Shown here piece after piece: positions 53,656 through 61,600 of a stretch of 64,000 bases of DNA. The stretch covers positions 124,001 to 188,000 of the forward strand of contig NZ_JFKD01000003.1 of assembly GCF_002115725.1 (NCBI RefSeq), read 5' to 3'. Numbering within the stretch: position 1 is the stretch's first letter; every line of letters starts with the position of its first letter. The position numbers were made by a program, and so were the translations under genes. Origin of the DNA: Marivita cryptomonadis. GTDB taxonomy: Bacteria; Pseudomonadota; Alphaproteobacteria; Rhodobacterales; Rhodobacteraceae. The notes beneath the pieces are model-generated. The model did no database searches, was not told the DNA's origin, and saw only the letters and a list, made by a program, of their open reading frames with translations.

Positions 53656-54402
53656 ATGTTGAAAGAAGATCATCTCTCCGTCACGCAGGATTGCAACGAT
53701 TGTCCGATCCGCCACCGCGCGGTTTGCGCCCGGTGTGAAACAGACGAATTGGCGCATCTTGAAGACATCAAGTACTACCGTCGCTTCGAGGCCGGACAGA
53801 CAGTCATCTGGTCCGGGGACCGGATGGATTTTGTCGGGTCCGTCGTGTCAGGGATCGCGACACTGACTCAGACGATGGAAGATGGGCGCACACAAATGGT
53901 TGGCCTTTTGCTGCCAAGCGATTTCGTCGGCCGCCCGGGGCGTGCGACGGCGGCCTATGACGTTGTGGCGACCACGGACATGGTCATGTGCTGCTTCCGA
54001 AAAAGCCCGTTCGAAGACCTGATGGAACGCACACCGCATATCGCACAGCGGCTGCTTCAGATGACGCTCGACGAACTGGATGCGGCGCGCGAATGGATGC
54101 TGGTTTTGGGCCGCAAGACCGCACGCGAAAAGATTGCGTCTCTGCTGTCGATTATCGCCCGTCGCGATGCAACGCTCAACATGGGCGGGCTTGACGGGCC
54201 GGTCACGTTCGACCTCCCCCTCACACGCGAAGCGATGGCGGATTACCTTGGGCTGACCCTTGAAACCGTGTCGCGACAGGTGTCCGCGCTCAAGAAAGAC
54301 GGAATCATCCACCTTGAGGGCAAGCGTCACATCATGGTGCCCGATATGAGCCTGCTTCTGGAAGAGGCCGGAGATGATACCGATGGTGGGATGCTGGTCT
54401 GA
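53656..54402 (+). CDS. fnrL: Crp/Fnr family oxygen-responsive regulator FnrL
   Basis: This 248-residue regulator has the FNR-type iron-sulfur cysteines at the N-terminus (CNDCPIRHRAVCARC) and a further Cys pair in VMCCFRKSPF, a cyclic-nucleotide-type sensor domain, and a C-terminal helix-turn-helix EAMADYLGLTLETVSRQVS. The recognition helix has E-x-x-S-R, the FNR signature for TTGAT. It activates microaerobic and anaerobic genes, including hemN. The ATG at 53656 is chosen; upstream alternatives would run into the FNR box. Confidence 0.93.
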   Translation: MLKEDHLSVTQDCNDCPIRHRAVCARCETDELAHLEDIKYYRRFEAGQTVIWSGDRMDFVGSVVSGIATLTQTMEDGRTQMVGLLLPSDFVGRPGRATAAYDVVATTDMVMCCFRKSPFEDLMERTPHIAQRLLQMTLDELDAAREWMLVLGRKTAREKIASLLSIIARRDATLNMGGLDGPVTFDLPLTREAMADYLGLTLETVSRQVSALKKDGIIHLEGKRHIMVPDMSLLLEEAGDDTDGGMLV

Positions 54403-54405
54403 CGA

Positions 54406-55497
54406 TCACTGACTCATCGCGGCGACGTATCCCACGCCCGCCGCAAGAATCAGACCAAGAATAACGGCAAAGGCGATTTTCCACCCGGACCAAGGCCGTT
54501 CGCCCTGCACTGCACCTGTCCGCCCGTTGACGACGAACCGATAACTTTTCCCGCGGTACTTGTACGCAGCAAGCCAGACTGGAAGCAGAACGTGCTTGAA
54601 CGTGACTTCTGACACCCGTGTGTCGATATCATGGACACGTTGGCGATCTCCGCCGATGTCAAATTTCACATCGCGCACGATAATGCGGTCCATGTAGGCG
54701 CGCGCCTCGTGATACCCGTCGTCCAACGCAACACCATATGCCTCAGCCCGGAACCCCGCGAGGTATTCTGGCTGGTAAGGTTCAAGTTCCGATAAATCCC
54801 ACGGTTCCAGCGCATCAGTATGTTTCTTAGGCAAAGAGCGTGACGCAAGGACCAAAACATCATCAAAGAACCGTGCGACATGCCCCGAGGCCGGACGCCA
54901 ACGCACCTTGGCGACGCGCACGGTTTCTGATTTTCCGTTCCGCACAACCCTCTGATTTTCATAGTAAACAGTGCCGTGCTCGCCCCGATAGGATGATTTC
55001 GTCTCTGCGTCGAAAGTCCAATATGGCACGTATATCCCGGTCATCTTCCGCCCCTTGCGGGCGTAGTCCTGCAATCCGTTGGGCGCGAACCAAAGCCGCC
55101 CCAGCCAATCGGTCATGGCTTTTCGGGCGTCCTTTTCATCCAAAGCAAAGGGCAGCAGACCCTTCGGCTTGATGTGGCGATTGGGACCGGTGTCAGTGAC
55201 GACAGGTGTCGCACAGAATGGACATTCGGCGGCGTGAACACCGGGGTCGAATTCCACTTCGGCTGCGCAATTGGAACATTTTGAGACACGTGTTTCTTCC
55301 ATGTCCTGCGACGGAAGCTGATTGGCAATTGCCGCCTCGAAATCAATTTCGCGGATGGAGCCACCAGACCAAGGCCCCGACTGGGAAATCTCCTCGATCG
55401 CACCGCAGTGATCACAAAGCATCCGCCCTCCCGCAGGATCGAACCGAAGATCCGCGCCGCAGTTTTCACAGGGAAAGCGATATTGGGTTTCTGACAT
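54406..55497 (-). CDS. Double zinc-ribbon membrane protein
   Basis: This 363-residue protein has two zinc ribbons at the N-terminus: C10/C13 with C28/C31, and C74/C77 with C92/C95. They are followed by a beta-rich domain (IYVPYWTFDAETKSSYRGEHG) and a single C-terminal transmembrane helix (about 338-357). Such proteins, often annotated as TFIIB-type zinc ribbons, occur with SPFH proteins in envelope-stress clusters. It is convergent with fnrL, at a three-base distance, and belongs to the XpaC-TelA-SPFH neighbourhood although the CZB gene separates it. Function unknown. Confidence 0.78.
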   Translation of the reverse strand: MSETQYRFPCENCGADLRFDPAGGRMLCDHCGAIEEISQSGPWSGGSIREIDFEAAIANQLPSQDMEETRVSKCSNCAAEVEFDPGVHAAECPFCATPVVTDTGPNRHIKPKGLLPFALDEKDARKAMTDWLGRLWFAPNGLQDYARKGRKMTGIYVPYWTFDAETKSSYRGEHGTVYYENQRVVRNGKSETVRVAKVRWRPASGHVARFFDDVLVLASRSLPKKHTDALEPWDLSELEPYQPEYLAGFRAEAYGVALDDGYHEARAYMDRIIVRDVKFDIGGDRQRVHDIDTRVSEVTFKHVLLPVWLAAYKYRGKSYRFVVNGRTGAVQGERPWSGWKIAFAVILGLILAAGVGYVAAMSQ

Positions 55498-55574
55498 GCC
55501 AGATCGTCTCAGTGTCTAAATATGCGGCGATAAAGGTCGTTCACGCAAAGGACATTGGATGAAAAGGATACATC

Positions 55575-55940
55575 ATGGCCCCTACAGACCTTTATACGCA
55601 ATTGAACGAAGCTATCGGAGCTCATGGCGCTTGGAAGCTCCGGCTGCGGATGGCGGCCCAGAAAGGCACCAGTTCTGAGATGATCGAAACCGCCGGGGAT
55701 TGCCATGTCTGCGATTTCGGTCGCTGGTTGGACAGCTTGCCCAGCCACGTGCGAGCGCAACCCGAGGCGCGCCAGACCATCGACCTGCATGCTGCGTTCC
55801 ACACATGCGCTGGCCGCGTTGCCAAGATCGCGGCTCAAGGCCAAAAGGACACGGCTTTGGCAATGCTGGACCACGAGTTCAACGACGCCTCGAATGCGCT
55901 GAAAAACGCTGTGGTCAAATGGAAGCTGGCTGCAAATTGA
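55575..55940 (+). CDS. Stand-alone CZB (chemoreceptor zinc-binding) domain protein
   Basis: This 121-residue cytoplasmic protein matches the CZB motif exactly: H17-x-x-W20, then 25 residues, C46-D-F-G-x-W51, then 20 residues and H72-x-x-x-H76. In chemoreceptors and diguanylate cyclases the Cys and His residues bind zinc, and zinc release upon oxidation by hypochlorous acid alters signalling. Here the domain stands alone on the plus strand inside a minus-strand stress cluster, divergent from the zinc-ribbon gene. It could be a zinc- or oxidant-responsive partner of the neighbouring proteins, which is inference. Confidence 0.78.
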   Translation: MAPTDLYTQLNEAIGAHGAWKLRLRMAAQKGTSSEMIETAGDCHVCDFGRWLDSLPSHVRAQPEARQTIDLHAAFHTCAGRVAKIAAQGQKDTALAMLDHEFNDASNALKNAVVKWKLAAN

Positions 55941-56073
55941 TGCGGCATGGTCGGCTGACTGAATCATGCCGATCTTTCGACAAGGCGAGACCTGCTTTGG
56001 TCCATTCCAAAACAGGTTTGCGCAACGTCGATCCGACCGAACAGACCGCATAAAGGTGCACTCCCCATAGGTT

Positions 56074-57198
56074 TTAAGCGCCCGGCGGGGGTGGTGGTAG
56101 GACAGTGAACAGCTGCGCCAGTTCCATCACGTCTTCGGCCTTTTTCCAACCGTCCTGCCCAGCCGTCCAGACATAGCTTTCCCTCGTCAGGCCGCCTTGG
56201 CTGGCCATGCGGCCCAAAGCGGCCTTGGAGAAGGGCCCCTTTGTTTCGCCGTTCTCGGCCACGTGCCAGACATGTTCGACCGGCGGCGGGGGCGGCATCT
56301 GGCGCGCCGGGGGAACGGCTGCGCTTTGCACCTGCGTCGGGCCTCCCCACGGACCGGCCTGCGCTGCTGCGTGTCCGATTTGCATTCCAAGACCAGCACC
56401 CAGACCCGCCTGAATAGCGGCGGCGCCGGCTCCGTCTTTGCCCAAAGCTTCGGCCGCCTGAAACTGCATGTATTGGTTCAGATTGCCAATGACCCCCATC
56501 GATGACCGCTTGTCCAGAACCTCTTCGACAGCCGGAGGAAGCGAGATGTTCTCGATATAGAGTTCGGGCAGCTCAAGACCGTATTCCGCCAGCATGGGCG
56601 CGATTTCCTTGCCCAGAAGTTTGCCCAATTCGCGCGTGTTGGCGGCCATATCAAGAACCGGAATGCCCGCGCGAGCGATGGTGCGCGAAAACTCCTGCAC
56701 GATGATGTTTCGGATCTGGTAGCTGATCTCGTCCATGGTAAATTCGCCGTCCGTGCCGACGATTTCGATCAGGAACTTCGCCGGATCGATCACACGCACG
56801 GAATAGGTGCCGAACGCGCGCAGGCGCACAGGGCCAAATTCGGGATCGCGGCAGATGATCGGGTTCTTGGTGCCCCATTTGAGATCTTGGAACCGTGTGG
56901 TGTTCACATAGTAAATCTCGGATTTGAACGGCGAGCGGAAGCCATGATCCCAGTGTTGCAACGAGGTCAGAATGGGCATGTTGTTGGTTTCAAGCATATA
57001 GAGACCGGGTGTGAACACATCGGCCAATTGGCCTTCATGAACGAACACCGCCGCCTGCCCTTCACGCACGGTCAGCTTGGCCCCGTACTTGATCTCGTGG
57101 CCCTCGCGCTCGAACCGCCAGACCATCGTATCGCGGGTGTCATCCGTCCAATGGATGACGTCGATGAATTGGCCACTCAGGAAATCAAAAATCGGCAT
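56074..57198 (-). CDS. SPFH-domain protein with C-terminal GYF_2-like domain
   Basis: This 374-residue protein has an N-terminal SPFH/virion-core type domain (about 1-250, with REGQAAVFVHEGQLADVFTPG and VRLRAFGTYSVRVIDPAKFL), an Ala/Gly/Gln-rich linker, a polyproline stretch, and a C-terminal domain of about 55 residues (WHVAENGETKGPFSKAALG to TAGQDGWKKA) that matches the GYF_2 pattern. SPFH proteins oligomerise at membranes and support stress resistance (B. subtilis YdjI is similar). It is encoded 17 bases downstream of the DUF2927 lipoprotein gene, same strand. Confidence 0.82.
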   Translation of the reverse strand: MPIFDFLSGQFIDVIHWTDDTRDTMVWRFEREGHEIKYGAKLTVREGQAAVFVHEGQLADVFTPGLYMLETNNMPILTSLQHWDHGFRSPFKSEIYYVNTTRFQDLKWGTKNPIICRDPEFGPVRLRAFGTYSVRVIDPAKFLIEIVGTDGEFTMDEISYQIRNIIVQEFSRTIARAGIPVLDMAANTRELGKLLGKEIAPMLAEYGLELPELYIENISLPPAVEEVLDKRSSMGVIGNLNQYMQFQAAEALGKDGAGAAAIQAGLGAGLGMQIGHAAAQAGPWGGPTQVQSAAVPPARQMPPPPPVEHVWHVAENGETKGPFSKAALGRMASQGGLTRESYVWTAGQDGWKKAEDVMELAQLFTVLPPPPPGA

Positions 57199-57215
57199 AG
57201 GGGCTCTCCGTTCAG

Positions 57216-58187
57216 TCAGCTTGGTCCACCGTCGACAAGCTCTTGGGCGAGGCTTTGCACGATGGGGCGTGCCTCGTCCGCGGTCATGCCGGGGGTCAGG
57301 CGAGGGTCATAAAGGATTTTCAAAAGAAGTTCGTCATGGTTTGTGAGCAGCGCGAATTCCTCGTCGTCGTTGAAAATCGACGGCCGGGCATTGGGGTCAT
57401 CATTGGCAAGGCCAAGCCCCTGCGCGAGCTCTTCATGGATGCAGGCCTGCCGGGTGAGGTCGGGGTGTTCCGTCCTCACCAAAGCAATCGCCTGACGATA
57501 GGCGCTGCTTGCGTTACTGTCGGCGAAGGCCACGACAAGACAATGGATGGCACGCGGCAGGTTCAGAAAGATCGCTCGGCTCGAGGCTTCCATACCTGGC
57601 GCGATGCTGTCCAGCGTAGCACGCAATTGGTCTTTGTCGTCTTGGCCCATGACCAGAACATGAAAGTTGGGCTGCGACGAAACAAGCGAAATGGGGTGAC
57701 CTGACACGCGTGAAAGCCGACGTGTATAGCTTGACAGGATATCGCGGTCCTTGGCCTGATTTGCCGCTGACAGGCTGTCACCGAAGGTTACACCGACGCG
57801 CACCGGGACCGTCCATTTCTTGATATCGCCCAAATCTCCGCTGGACGGCTGCAATCCTGCACCCCGCGTGTATTCCTCGGCCAGTGCGATGCGTTCGAAA
57901 TTCCGCGCCAGCATCTGATCGGTGAAGGGTGTGTCGACGCCACCCCCGTCAGTCCGGAGCAGACCCTGTGCCAGCAGGTCTTCCTGCACCCGCGCATAAT
58001 ACCGGCGCAGCTCGATCGCTTGTGCCGATGGAGTGGCAGTCTTGGCCGGGACCTCGGATTGCGGGCGCTCGGGGCGGGCCTGCGGCTTGGTATCCGCAGG
58101 CACGGCATCCGTCATGAAGGCATCGCAAGCAGACAAGGCCGCAAGCGCGGCGCAGGACCACAGAATATGAGACCAGCGCCGCTGCAC
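57216..58187 (-). CDS. DUF2927 family lipoprotein
   Basis: This approximately 323-residue protein has a lipoprotein signal (ILWSCAALAALSAC, lipidation at the Cys) and a C-terminal DUF2927 domain with CIHEELAQGLGLANDD, which resembles the HExxH zinc-protease pattern in altered form, and SIFNDDEEFALLTNHDELLLKILYDPRLTPGM. I start at GTG 58187, four bases after the telA stop codon, because it gives a standard signal peptide; a TTG at 58229 would overlap telA. It is likely periplasmic or outer-membrane anchored and could act in envelope maintenance. Function unknown. Confidence 0.75.
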   Translation of the reverse strand: MQRRWSHILWSCAALAALSACDAFMTDAVPADTKPQARPERPQSEVPAKTATPSAQAIELRRYYARVQEDLLAQGLLRTDGGGVDTPFTDQMLARNFERIALAEEYTRGAGLQPSSGDLGDIKKWTVPVRVGVTFGDSLSAANQAKDRDILSSYTRRLSRVSGHPISLVSSQPNFHVLVMGQDDKDQLRATLDSIAPGMEASSRAIFLNLPRAIHCLVVAFADSNASSAYRQAIALVRTEHPDLTRQACIHEELAQGLGLANDDPNARPSIFNDDEEFALLTNHDELLLKILYDPRLTPGMTADEARPIVQSLAQELVDGGPS

Positions 58188-58191
58188 GATC

Positions 58192-59391
58192 TTACTGGTC
58201 CGGCATAGATGCAGCTGTGGTGTCGCCAATACCGTCCCGGCGCGCTTTGGCAGAGGCGAGCGTATCGCGCAGGTCGGCTTCCATCTTTTTGAGCTCGGCT
58301 TCGGCAGCGGCGCGCTTGGCCTTGCCTTCGTCCGCGATCTGCAGGCTCTCTTGAATCGTGCCGATCAAATCAGCATTGGCCTGTTTGACCGCATCGATAT
58401 CGAAAACGCCGCGTTCCATTTCCTCGCGGATCAGCTTGTTGCTCTCGCGCAGGTTCTTGGCGTTGGATGTCAAAAGCTCGTTGGTAAGATCATTGGCATC
58501 GCGCACCGCTGCCGCCGCTTCAGCTGAACGCTGGATGGTGACTGCCTGCGCCAACTGAGTTTCCCAAAGAGGCACGGTGTTGACCAGCGTGGAGTTGATC
58601 TTGGTGACCAGCGACTTGTCGTTTTCCTGCACCAGACGGATCGACGGCAGCGATTGCATCGTCACCTGCCGCGTCAGTTTCAGGTCGTGCACCCGCCGTT
58701 CCAGATCGTCACGGGCGGCCCGCAAATCCCGCAGTTCCTGCGCCTTCATCACCTGATCGTTTTCCGGTGCGGCCTGAACCTCGGCCTCTTTGGCCGGGAT
58801 GTCGGTGCTGTCGATCGACTGCAGCTTTTCTTCACCAGCGGCGATGTAAAGCGCCAGTTCGTCGTAGAATTGCAGGGTCTTGTCATAGAGCAGATCAAGC
58901 GACTTGATGTCCTTGAGCAGCGTGTGTTCGTGCTTGAGAAGATCATCGGTGATCTTGTCGATCTGACCCTGCACTTTTTCGAATTTCGCGGTGAATTTCG
59001 CAAACGGTGCAGCACGGCCTAGCAGTTTTTCCCACCAGCTACGTTCGCGGCGCACATCCAGTTCCGACACCGAGAAACCGCGGATCGTGCTGACGATGCC
59101 CCGCAAACTGTCACCGGCAGGACCCACGTCCTTATTCCGCACATCGGCCAGCATCGCTTGCGAGATTTCCTGCAATTCCGCCTGCGCGTTGGACCCGAAA
59201 GACACGATGGACTGGGTATCTGTCATGTCGATTTCGGCCATGCGCGACCGGATTTCCTCGGTGAGGGCGGGATCTGCTTGCGCCAGAGGCACAATGGCGT
59301 CCGCGGCTTTGGGTTCCGGCAGGATCACAGCATTCACTTCTTCGACCAGAGCAAGCGTATCTTGGGCTTTGGCGCGGGTTGTTTCAGACAT
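58192..59391 (-). CDS. telA: TelA family toxic-anion resistance protein
   Basis: This 399-residue, mainly helical protein matches the TelA family: SVSELDVRRERSWWEKLLGRAAPFAKF, then LLKHEHTLLKDIKSLDLLYDKTLQFYDEL, and RQVTMQSLPSIRLVQENDKSLVTKINSTLVNTVPLWETQLAQ near the C-terminus. TelA is linked to tellurite and other anion or lantibiotic resistance, probably as a cytoplasmic partner of membrane XpaC proteins. GAGGAAA precedes the start. It directly follows the XpaC-like gene. Confidence 0.88.
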   Translation of the reverse strand: MSETTRAKAQDTLALVEEVNAVILPEPKAADAIVPLAQADPALTEEIRSRMAEIDMTDTQSIVSFGSNAQAELQEISQAMLADVRNKDVGPAGDSLRGIVSTIRGFSVSELDVRRERSWWEKLLGRAAPFAKFTAKFEKVQGQIDKITDDLLKHEHTLLKDIKSLDLLYDKTLQFYDELALYIAAGEEKLQSIDSTDIPAKEAEVQAAPENDQVMKAQELRDLRAARDDLERRVHDLKLTRQVTMQSLPSIRLVQENDKSLVTKINSTLVNTVPLWETQLAQAVTIQRSAEAAAAVRDANDLTNELLTSNAKNLRESNKLIREEMERGVFDIDAVKQANADLIGTIQESLQIADEGKAKRAAAEAELKKMEADLRDTLASAKARRDGIGDTTAASMPDQ

Positions 59392-59421
59392 CGAGATTTC
59401 CTCTACAAAACATTTTCTACT

Positions 59422-60324
59422 CTATTTCATGTCCCGATCAATTCGGACACCTTCACGCTGCAAACGGTCGCGCAAAACGTCGATTTCGACCGTGAGATCG
59501 GAGCGATCGTCCAGCAACATCTTACGTGTGCGTGCTGAAAAATTTTGTTCCAGATCGTCCAACAGGGATTCGTAATCTTTGCGCGCCTGCGCGTCCTGCG
59601 TCCGGGCGTAGACGTCTGCGAACTTGATCGTCGCGTCGCGGGCGCCGATCAGATACACGCTCAGGTATTTGCGCGCGGATGTGAGGTCTCTGGGGTCGTC
59701 CTCCACCGTGCGAAATAGGTCTTTTGCGGTGGCCTGAAACCGTTCGACACGTGCGATCATGGCTCGGTCACCAGACCGGGTAATGGCATCGCGCATGGCG
59801 GCCAGATGGGTTTCGGCCTCATCGACGGCCCGGGCCACGCGATCCTGCTGGAAGGTGTCGATCCCTTCCATCCCCTTGTCCCTCAAAGGGTCAATGCCGA
59901 ATGCACCCAAATGCAGCGCGGCTGCGGCCGCTCCGAAGATAATCGGGGCCACCAGGCCCGGTTCATTGGCAAATGCTGCGACGCCGACACCTACACCAGC
60001 CAGAAGCGCGGCCGCGATCTTGCGCGGGAATGCCGGTCGGCGCGAAACCTTGCGCGAGTTATAGGCAGCCTCGGCTGTCAGACCGCCCCGCAAAAGCCAG
60101 GCTCCAAGCAGGAGGGCACCCGCCCCTACAAGCCCAAGCCCCATACCGATAGCGCCCTCGTTGATCGACGTGGCGGCAAGAACGATGGGCGGTACGAAAA
60201 GAACGTTGGAGCGCGCTCCAACCGGATCAACGGTTGCGCCTTTGTATGCACCGGACGGCGAAACTTTTTCGGATTGAGAGGCTGCTTCGTTCGGGCTGTA
60301 TTTGCCGCCATAGCGCTGAGCCAT
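59422..60324 (-). CDS. xpaC: XpaC-like membrane protein
   Basis: This 300-residue protein has several hydrophobic segments (about 43-60, 65-82, 105-145), the conserved motif FGIDPLRDKGMEG and a cytoplasmic helical domain. It is of the XpaC family (annotated after hydrolysis of a chromogenic indolyl phosphate) commonly paired with TelA, as here, 30 bases upstream of telA. A second, related protein lies upstream at 60496. It probably forms a membrane complex with TelA. The start at 60324 is one base after the stop codon of a 29-residue ORF. Confidence 0.8.
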   Translation of the reverse strand: MAQRYGGKYSPNEAASQSEKVSPSGAYKGATVDPVGARSNVLFVPPIVLAATSINEGAIGMGLGLVGAGALLLGAWLLRGGLTAEAAYNSRKVSRRPAFPRKIAAALLAGVGVGVAAFANEPGLVAPIIFGAAAAALHLGAFGIDPLRDKGMEGIDTFQQDRVARAVDEAETHLAAMRDAITRSGDRAMIARVERFQATAKDLFRTVEDDPRDLTSARKYLSVYLIGARDATIKFADVYARTQDAQARKDYESLLDDLEQNFSARTRKMLLDDRSDLTVEIDVLRDRLQREGVRIDRDMK

Positions 60325-60325
60325 G

Positions 60326-60415
60326 TCAGAGTCCCCCCAGCCAACCGCTGGTCACTCCGAACAGGAGCACGATCAGAAGGACATAGCTGACTTTCTGCAG
60401 GCCGGCACCGGACAT
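60326..60415 (-). CDS. 29-residue predicted membrane peptide
   Basis: A short frame between the two XpaC-like genes begins MSGAGLQKVSYVLL and continues as a single hydrophobic helix ending in GWLGGL. AAAGGGGG lies four bases before its ATG, a good ribosome-binding site, and its stop codon is one base from the xpaC start. The spacing and position argue for a real, translated small membrane protein co-expressed with XpaC and TelA. It would usually be missed because of its length. Confidence 0.6.
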   Translation of the reverse strand: MSGAGLQKVSYVLLIVLLFGVTSGWLGGL

Positions 60416-60495
60416 GAGACCCCCTTTCCCAAGTGTTGAAAGAAACTTAGGGGATGTGCCAATGGCTTACTAGGGGGAAGTCGGCGCAGTTCCGC

Positions 60496-61350
60496 TCATG
60501 CGGCGCGGTAGCGATTCATGCGATTGAACAAGAGGTCGGTCTGAAGTTCGAAATTGTCACGACCCTGTCCGATCCCACGCTGGCGGGCGCGGGTTTCAAA
60601 CGTATCGACCAGCGCCTGAATCTTGATCAGGAACTTGCGGCGTTGAAAGGGGGTCACTTTTCCGTCAGGCGCGTCAGACAAAGCGACCACTTCGTTCTGA
60701 AGCTTATCGAGCAGCTTGGTCACCGAGGGTGCGATGCGCTGCAGGGTTGGCGTTGAAACATCAATCGTGCCCAAAAGCCCCATAATCGTGTTCACGAAAA
60801 CGCGGGTGCGTTCATAAAGATCGTCGTCTTGTAACGGCACAAGGGCCTGAAGAAGAGCGTCGCAGCGGTCTTCGAACTCTTGATAGATACCGGTATTGAT
60901 GATCCGCAGTTTCGTCGCCGGATTGTCCATTCCCTTGTCGCGCATCGGGTCGAGACCGAACGAAATCAGGCACAGGATAAAGGTCGACAACGCGATCACG
61001 AGCGGAACGGCCGGGACCATGATCTTGGTGGTTGCCAAAAGTCCTACCACCAAAGCCACAATGGTGCTGCCGATGAGTTTGAAAGGGATCTGCGGACGCG
61101 CGGCAACTTCGGCCATGTCATAGGCGATATGCGCTTTCTGCCCAACAGATAGGCACATTAGCCCGACACCGAACAGAGAAATGATCAGGATCGCCGATGC
61201 AAACCCCGCAACGGTTCCATCAAGCAACCACAGAATCAGAGGACAGGTCGCAAGTACCATGAACCCGACCGGCACATCTTCGGCCGGAGCGACCTTGCCC
61301 AAGGCTGCGCTGCGTTGGTTGTCGAACAGGCGCATCGACCGAAGTTCCAT
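60496..61350 (-). CDS. Second XpaC-like membrane protein
   Basis: This 284-residue protein has four hydrophobic segments (about 28-45, 48-65, 90-108, 112-130), then FGLDPMRDKGMDNPATK, which matches the motif of the XpaC-like protein encoded 80 bases downstream, and a C-terminal helical domain. The similarity in layout and motif suggests a paralogous pair. The start at 61350 overlaps the stop of the preceding 65-residue gene (TGATG), indicating coupling. Function unknown beyond the family. Confidence 0.75.
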   Translation of the reverse strand: MELRSMRLFDNQRSAALGKVAPAEDVPVGFMVLATCPLILWLLDGTVAGFASAILIISLFGVGLMCLSVGQKAHIAYDMAEVAARPQIPFKLIGSTIVALVVGLLATTKIMVPAVPLVIALSTFILCLISFGLDPMRDKGMDNPATKLRIINTGIYQEFEDRCDALLQALVPLQDDDLYERTRVFVNTIMGLLGTIDVSTPTLQRIAPSVTKLLDKLQNEVVALSDAPDGKVTPFQRRKFLIKIQALVDTFETRARQRGIGQGRDNFELQTDLLFNRMNRYRAA

Positions 61351-61547
61351 CACAACAACCCCAATGCAAAAATGGTTAACCAGAGGATGCAGAAGGCAAC
61401 CCAAGATGCCATTGCACCTTCGCTACGAATGCGTTGCATCGCGCCACGGAGCGCTTTGGATGTATCATCTGCAACCGTCCCGAGGTTCGACAGAACCAGA
61501 AGGACCGAGGTCACAAGCACGGCGGAGGTGATGAATGTAATCAACAT
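61350..61547 (-). CDS. Small membrane protein (65 aa)
   Basis: This protein has two predicted transmembrane helices (about residues 2-22 and 46-64) flanking a charged loop (SKALRGAMQRIRSEG). It is the first gene of the XpaC/TelA operon, and its stop overlaps the start of the second XpaC-like gene (TGATG). No homologue is recognised; the position suggests a subunit of the same membrane complex. Confidence 0.68.
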   Translation of the reverse strand: MLITFITSAVLVTSVLLVLSNLGTVADDTSKALRGAMQRIRSEGAMASWVAFCILWLTIFALGLL

Positions 61548-61600
61548 GACGCCTGTGTCGCCAGAAAACCGGGCGGAAAATAGGCGTCAAAAGGGTAAGA

